From: G963663495 sp963663495 | GTDB taxonomy: Bacteria > Bacteroidota > Rhodothermia > Rhodothermales > Bin80 | Assembly: GCA_963663495.1 (NCBI GenBank) | Contig: OY760427.1 | Span: 3,844,001-3,908,000, forward strand | Length of the DNA stretch: 64,000 nt | Direction: 5' to 3' | Shown: one piece after another, positions 60,034 through 64,000 of the stretch | Position numbering within the stretch: the stretch's first letter is position 1 | Layout of the letters: every line of letters begins with the position of its first letter | Notes under the pieces: model-generated | What the model was told of the DNA's origin: nothing | The model's database searches: none | What the model saw: the letters and a program-made list of their open reading frames with translations, nothing else | Position numbers and translations under genes: made by a program

Positions 60034-63000
60034 GAAGCTACCCGACGGAGCTGGGTCACGTTTCCGCCAATGGCACCCTTATCGCGCAGTCGGCCTGCCG
60101 CTTTCTCTACGCGTGCACGCAAGGCTTTGGGCGTGCGACCATATCCCATCATGCGCGCCACCTCCTTCGTAGCATCGGTCACTTCAATGCCGGCGCTCTG
60201 GTTCACTACTTGGAGTACAGCAAGGTCAATTTCCTGCGGGGGCACCCGGTTACTGTCGCGTGCTGCCTTCATTACTACATTCTGACGATTCCGTACCGAC
60301 AGTTGCCGATCATCATCCTGCACCTCAAAAAAGTCGGAACCGGCCGGATTGCGGACCACCCTACGAGAGTGTTCGGCCGCGCGTAAAGCATCCTCGCCCA
60401 CTGTGCGCAGCCGTGAGCCGAGCTTATGATCCCAAGAAGTCGCCAATCGCCGCACTATGATTTCCGCGTGGACGGGCCCTTCAATCTTAACTATTTCGAC
60501 GACCAGAGACGCAAGCACCATTTGATCCGCTTCGAGCATCGTTCTGGAGCTGTCCACCCGGATTTTCGCTTCCACATAGTTGATTGTATCGTACGTATTA
60601 CCTTCGTCAAAGTCTTGCCTTGCGATTACCGTGGGTGCGCTGGTAGAGGGTTGCTCTGTCTGGCGTGAGGACATGGCACGATCTATGGCCTCCAAGAGCT
60701 TTTTTTCCTCCTCTTTCTGATTGTAGAACCAATCCGTACTCCAAATCCTATGAAACACCCAGCCCTTTCCTTCCAGAACTATCTGTCGCAGACGGTCACG
60801 TTCCCGCGCCCAGCTTGACGAGTGGTACCGTGCTCCGTCACACTCAACGGCCAATAAGAAGCGCTTATCGTCCTCCGGATCGTAGACAGCAAGGTCAATC
60901 TTGAATCCTGCGGATCCCACCTGAGCAGCTACGCTGAACCCATGCTCAATCAATGCACTTGCCACGGATTCTTCGAAAGGGCTGTCCATCTCTGCCCCGG
61001 TGAGTTCCGGCACATCCAATTCCCCCGTTTCCGCGTACTTCAAAAACCGCTTTAATACTCTCGGTCCAGCATGCTTGGAGTCCATCCGGATATCATTATG
61101 ACCGATGGAACTGAATACGCGGCAGTGCTTGCGACTGCGCGTGAACAGCACATTCAGGCGGCGTTCACCCCCCTCATTGGAAATTGGACCAAACGACTGC
61201 GACATATAACCGCCGGCATCCTTGCCATACCCGATGGATACATAAATGACATCGCGCTCGTCTCCTTGAACGTTTTCCAGGTTCTTCACAAAGAAGGCTC
61301 CCTCACGATTCTCGTTGCAGAACTTCTCCAGCTCCAAGTGCTTATTGCGAAGGACATCAATTTGGTTCGCTATCGCTTCTTGCTGACTTGCTGACAGGCT
61401 AACAACCCCTAACGTTTCATTAGGGTATTCGCGGCTATGCTTCAGAACCGCCTCACTCACCGCTTTGGCCTCCACAGGATTATCGCGCCTCCCCGCGCGC
61501 CGGTAGACGCCGTCTATCCGTTCCATGGTCATGCCCAACCGAGGTCCAGAAATACCAGGGCTCGGAGGGAAGATCAACTTGTTATTATAGAAGACATGAT
61601 CGGACACGGTAATTAGGGAAGGATGGCGGGATCGATAGTGCCAACGCAGCATCCCACTTGGCAACGCGCGGGCCTCACAGAGTGACAGGATACTTTCCAT
61701 ATCCTTTATCTGCGAAGCCTGGATATTTTCCTCATCCTCTTCGCTACTCTCAACCTGACGGTCAAAGAAAGTCGTCGGAGGAAGCTGTTTCTGGTCACCT
61801 ACGACCACGATCTGGCGGGAACGCATCGCCGCTCCAAGCGCGTCTGCTGGCTTCACCTGGCTTGCTTCATCAATAAGTAACATGTCGAAAGAGAGCACCC
61901 CGGGCTCAAGGAACTGGGCTACAGACATGGGGCTCATCAAGAATACCGGCTTAATCTCCTGGACCGCTTGGCCAGCTTCTTTGAGCAGTCTGCGCAGCCT
62001 CATATGCCGGCTTCGCTTGTTAACCTCGCCGCGCAGAATTCCAATCTGTCCCGCTGCCCCCTGGGGGAGGCGCTGATAATGATCCAGCATGATTTCCTGC
62101 GCGGCAAGCTTCTGCAGTTTCTTGTCCAGCTGTTGAAACTGCTGGACTGTCCGGCTCCGATCCTCACCGTCAATCTCCACCAGCTCGGGCACCTCGCTAC
62201 ATAGACGCTTCCAGACGGCCATGGCCCGTATGTACTTCAAGGTTTTAACTGCCAGCTCCGGGGTAACAGCGCCGTCAGCCAAGCGCTGTCGGATAGGTTC
62301 CAAGCCCAATTCGGCAACATGGACGGCAGCGGACTGCAACCGGTGCCACTCTTCCATCCCGTCAGGGTAGCTGGCCCACTGTTGCATTCTTTTGCAGATG
62401 TCCGCAAGCGGCACGGAATCAATTCCCTCGGCACCAAATGCAGCGGATGCGTCAAGCTTCACTTCCATGTTCAGAGTACTCCATGCCTCTGACCACAGAT
62501 CAAAGGCTTCCTCAATGTCGGCAGCCATGCCATTCACATCCACACCTTTGGCCAAGCTCTGTATCATGGCATTTACAGCCGAATGCGAGCCAACCGCATC
62601 TTGGATCTCCACCAGCCATTCCAATGCCAAACGCGTGCCGTCTACCACCGTCTGATCCCCTCGCCATGCCATGCCAAACAACGCAGTACCTAAGTTTTCT
62701 CGTCTCCCGATATCGCGAGACATGCGCTGATACATGAGCAAACAGTCGCAGACCGCCAGGTAAGCATCTGCATTCGCCGGGGGCTTCCCCCTGTAGATGG
62801 ATTCAATTTTCTTGCACGCAGCCCGGTACGACCCGCGCAACCAGCGCAAGATAGAATCCTTAGCCAATGCAATTTCCTGGCGCGTTTCTGTCCACTGGAG
62901 GTCAAGAGCCGTTTCTGTTATCTGTGTGCTCAGTTCATTGCGTTGCCGCTGAACCTCATGAATATCATCGCAGAGTGCACGAGCATCGGGCAGTACTTCT

Positions 63001-63998
63001 AGCAGTTCCGGGCTTTCGAGCAGGTGATGGGCAGCATCAGGCATGCGCGCTAACATGTCCAATACTTTCAGGAATTGCGGCAGGAATGAGGCTGAGAAGG
63101 TAGTCTCCAAACATACTGCCTTAGCAGCCTCGCTCCACTCGGTATTGAAGATGTGCAGGGCATCCAAGGCCTCTAGTGTTAATGTTTGGAGCCTCCGTCG
63201 CTCCGCCTGGGAAAGGCGCCGGGATGCACCGCGCCAAGGATGCGACAGCTCACTTCCAAAGGCTTCCGTACGCTTGGACAGCGTCGCTACCGCTTCGATC
63301 CGTGCTTCATAGCCTGCCTTGCTCCACTCCTCGGCTCCTTCAATGTTAAAGGCCGGAATCCTCCACTCCTTAGCCCCAAGCTGGCATAGCATGCCGATAA
63401 TGGTAAACGGGGTGTCGCCTGTGGCTTTATCCACAGTGTGCAGTAAATCGGAAACCTGGTTCAACCGGTCCCTAACTGCGCGCACGTTCTGGTACTCTTG
63501 CTGCGCGACCATTTCCGGCCGTCCAAGCGCCAGTGTTTCCTTCAATTCTTCATACACTGCCTTCCTGCTAGCCTTCTTGGAATGCAATTCCAGGCACAAC
63601 GCTCCCAATCCGCAATGCTTCAGTCGGGCAAAGACCACATCAAGGGCAGCACGCTTCTCGGCCACAAATAATATCGTCTTACCGTCTCGGACGCAGCCGG
63701 CAATAATGTTGGTTATCGTTTGTGACTTGCCCGTCCCCGGCGGACCTTGAATCACCAGATTGCTGCCTTCCCGTGCCGCTGCAATAACCTGGGCCTGTGC
63801 AGCATCGGCATCCAGCACATGGCACAATGCACCGGGATCCGGAAACCGCTTATCCAAGTCTGGTGCTTCGGAGATCACACTCCCTCCCGACTCCCCTCCG
63901 CCTATAAGGAGCCTTTCCAGGAGACCCTCGCCGCTCTCGTCACCCGGAGCGAGGTCACGCCACATCAGGAACTTAGCAAATGAAAAGAAGCCAAGCAT
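60030..63998 (-). CDS. Large superfamily 1 helicase with C-terminal nuclease and DUF3320-like domain (5' end outside window)
   Basis: The gene enters from beyond the right end of the window; 1322 codons are visible and it is still open at the edge. Walker A is GPPGTGKSQTITNIIAG near visible residue 86, and Walker B is LLIDEASQVKPADALG near 708, followed by VVGDQKQLPPTTFF. The helicase C-terminal part has TLGVVSLSASQQEAI and NVLFTRSRKHCRVF. A Vsr/DUF559-like nuclease with AVECDGARYHSSSWARERDRLR lies near 1050. The end (VKIEGPVHAEIIVRRLATSWDHKLGSRLRTVGEDAL) matches the DUF3320 type. Proteins with this DUF4011-helicase-Vsr-DUF3320 order are discussed as candidate anti-phage defence genes. Confidence 0.85.
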   Translation of the reverse strand: MLGFFSFAKFLMWRDLAPGDESGEGLLERLLIGGGESGGSVISEAPDLDKRFPDPGALCHVLDADAAQAQVIAAAREGSNLVIQGPPGTGKSQTITNIIAGCVRDGKTILFVAEKRAALDVVFARLKHCGLGALCLELHSKKASRKAVYEELKETLALGRPEMVAQQEYQNVRAVRDRLNQVSDLLHTVDKATGDTPFTIIGMLCQLGAKEWRIPAFNIEGAEEWSKAGYEARIEAVATLSKRTEAFGSELSHPWRGASRRLSQAERRRLQTLTLEALDALHIFNTEWSEAAKAVCLETTFSASFLPQFLKVLDMLARMPDAAHHLLESPELLEVLPDARALCDDIHEVQRQRNELSTQITETALDLQWTETRQEIALAKDSILRWLRGSYRAACKKIESIYRGKPPANADAYLAVCDCLLMYQRMSRDIGRRENLGTALFGMAWRGDQTVVDGTRLALEWLVEIQDAVGSHSAVNAMIQSLAKGVDVNGMAADIEEAFDLWSEAWSTLNMEVKLDASAAFGAEGIDSVPLADICKRMQQWASYPDGMEEWHRLQSAAVHVAELGLEPIRQRLADGAVTPELAVKTLKYIRAMAVWKRLCSEVPELVEIDGEDRSRTVQQFQQLDKKLQKLAAQEIMLDHYQRLPQGAAGQIGILRGEVNKRSRHMRLRRLLKEAGQAVQEIKPVFLMSPMSVAQFLEPGVLSFDMLLIDEASQVKPADALGAAMRSRQIVVVGDQKQLPPTTFFDRQVESSEEDEENIQASQIKDMESILSLCEARALPSGMLRWHYRSRHPSLITVSDHVFYNNKLIFPPSPGISGPRLGMTMERIDGVYRRAGRRDNPVEAKAVSEAVLKHSREYPNETLGVVSLSASQQEAIANQIDVLRNKHLELEKFCNENREGAFFVKNLENVQGDERDVIYVSIGYGKDAGGYMSQSFGPISNEGGERRLNVLFTRSRKHCRVFSSIGHNDIRMDSKHAGPRVLKRFLKYAETGELDVPELTGAEMDSPFEESVASALIEHGFSVAAQVGSAGFKIDLAVYDPEDDKRFLLAVECDGARYHSSSWARERDRLRQIVLEGKGWVFHRIWSTDWFYNQKEEEKKLLEAIDRAMSSRQTEQPSTSAPTVIARQDFDEGNTYDTINYVEAKIRVDSSRTMLEADQMVLASLVVEIVKIEGPVHAEIIVRRLATSWDHKLGSRLRTVGEDALRAAEHSRRVVRNPAGSDFFEVQDDDRQLSVRNRQNVVMKAARDSNRVPPQEIDLAVLQVVNQSAGIEVTDATKEVARMMGYGRTPKALRARVEKAAGRLRDKGAIGGNVTQLRRVAS

Positions 63999-64000
63999 CA

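Overview
The window reads as a chromosomal segment of an FCB-group bacterium, most likely Rhodothermota/Bacteroidota (inference from gene content, not from a marker gene). Supporting points are a cdaA-folP pair, a GH3-family ligase, MEP-pathway genes (ispG in its short form, and ispE), a Gram-negative Wza/Wzz/Wzx/Wzy polysaccharide locus, and tRNA genes without an encoded CCA end. The very high insertion-sequence load, with nested and decaying copies, resembles genomes of host-associated or population-bottlenecked bacteria.

Layout. 1-2.1 kb: decayed IS1634-like and IS66 pieces. 2.2-11 kb: housekeeping and envelope genes (ispG, two tandem rhomboid proteases, a metallophosphoesterase overlapping a class A penicillin-binding protein, a sulfatase lipoprotein, ispE). 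10.9-27.05 kb: an exopolysaccharide/O-antigen locus of SLBB export protein, Wzz-like protein, Wzy-like polymerase, FkbM methyltransferase, Wzx-like flippase and three glycosyltransferases. It is interrupted by IS1380, IS66 and IS1595 elements that also preserve the tail of a DNA cytosine methyltransferase. 27.05-30.12 kb: a mosaic IS sitting exactly on the stop codons of two convergent genes. 30.1-42.2 kb: mostly intact core genes (POT transporter, aspS, a pyrophosphatase-like gene without a normal start codon, tRNA-Lys, tRNA-Leu, gltA, pcm-cdaA-folP, GH3). 42.2-56.4 kb: an accessory island with an ISNCY remnant, tandem group II introns, a secreted protein and three levels of nested IS elements. 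56.4-64 kb: core and accessory genes again (sulfotransferase-like plus class IV aminotransferase, queE, thioesterase, MBL hydrolase, and a large helicase-nuclease cut by the window end).

The most notable item is a tRNA-Lys(UUU) gene split after U34 by a 353-nt group I (IC3-like) self-splicing intron. This is the site used by the classic cyanobacterial tRNA-Leu(UAA) intron, but in a different tRNA. Other unusual signals are a single in-frame amber (TAG) codon in each of four otherwise readable transposases, an IS1380 copy whose 5' half was inverted by attack of its own end on an internal CTTA site, a triplicated group II intron 5' end, and a presumptive ATT start codon.

Genes that work together: the Wza-to-glycosyltransferase series is a tightly packed transcription unit with several ATGA-type overlaps. 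pcm-cdaA-folP overlap by 4 bp at each junction. Helicase-MBL-thioesterase-queE overlap or nearly abut on the minus strand.
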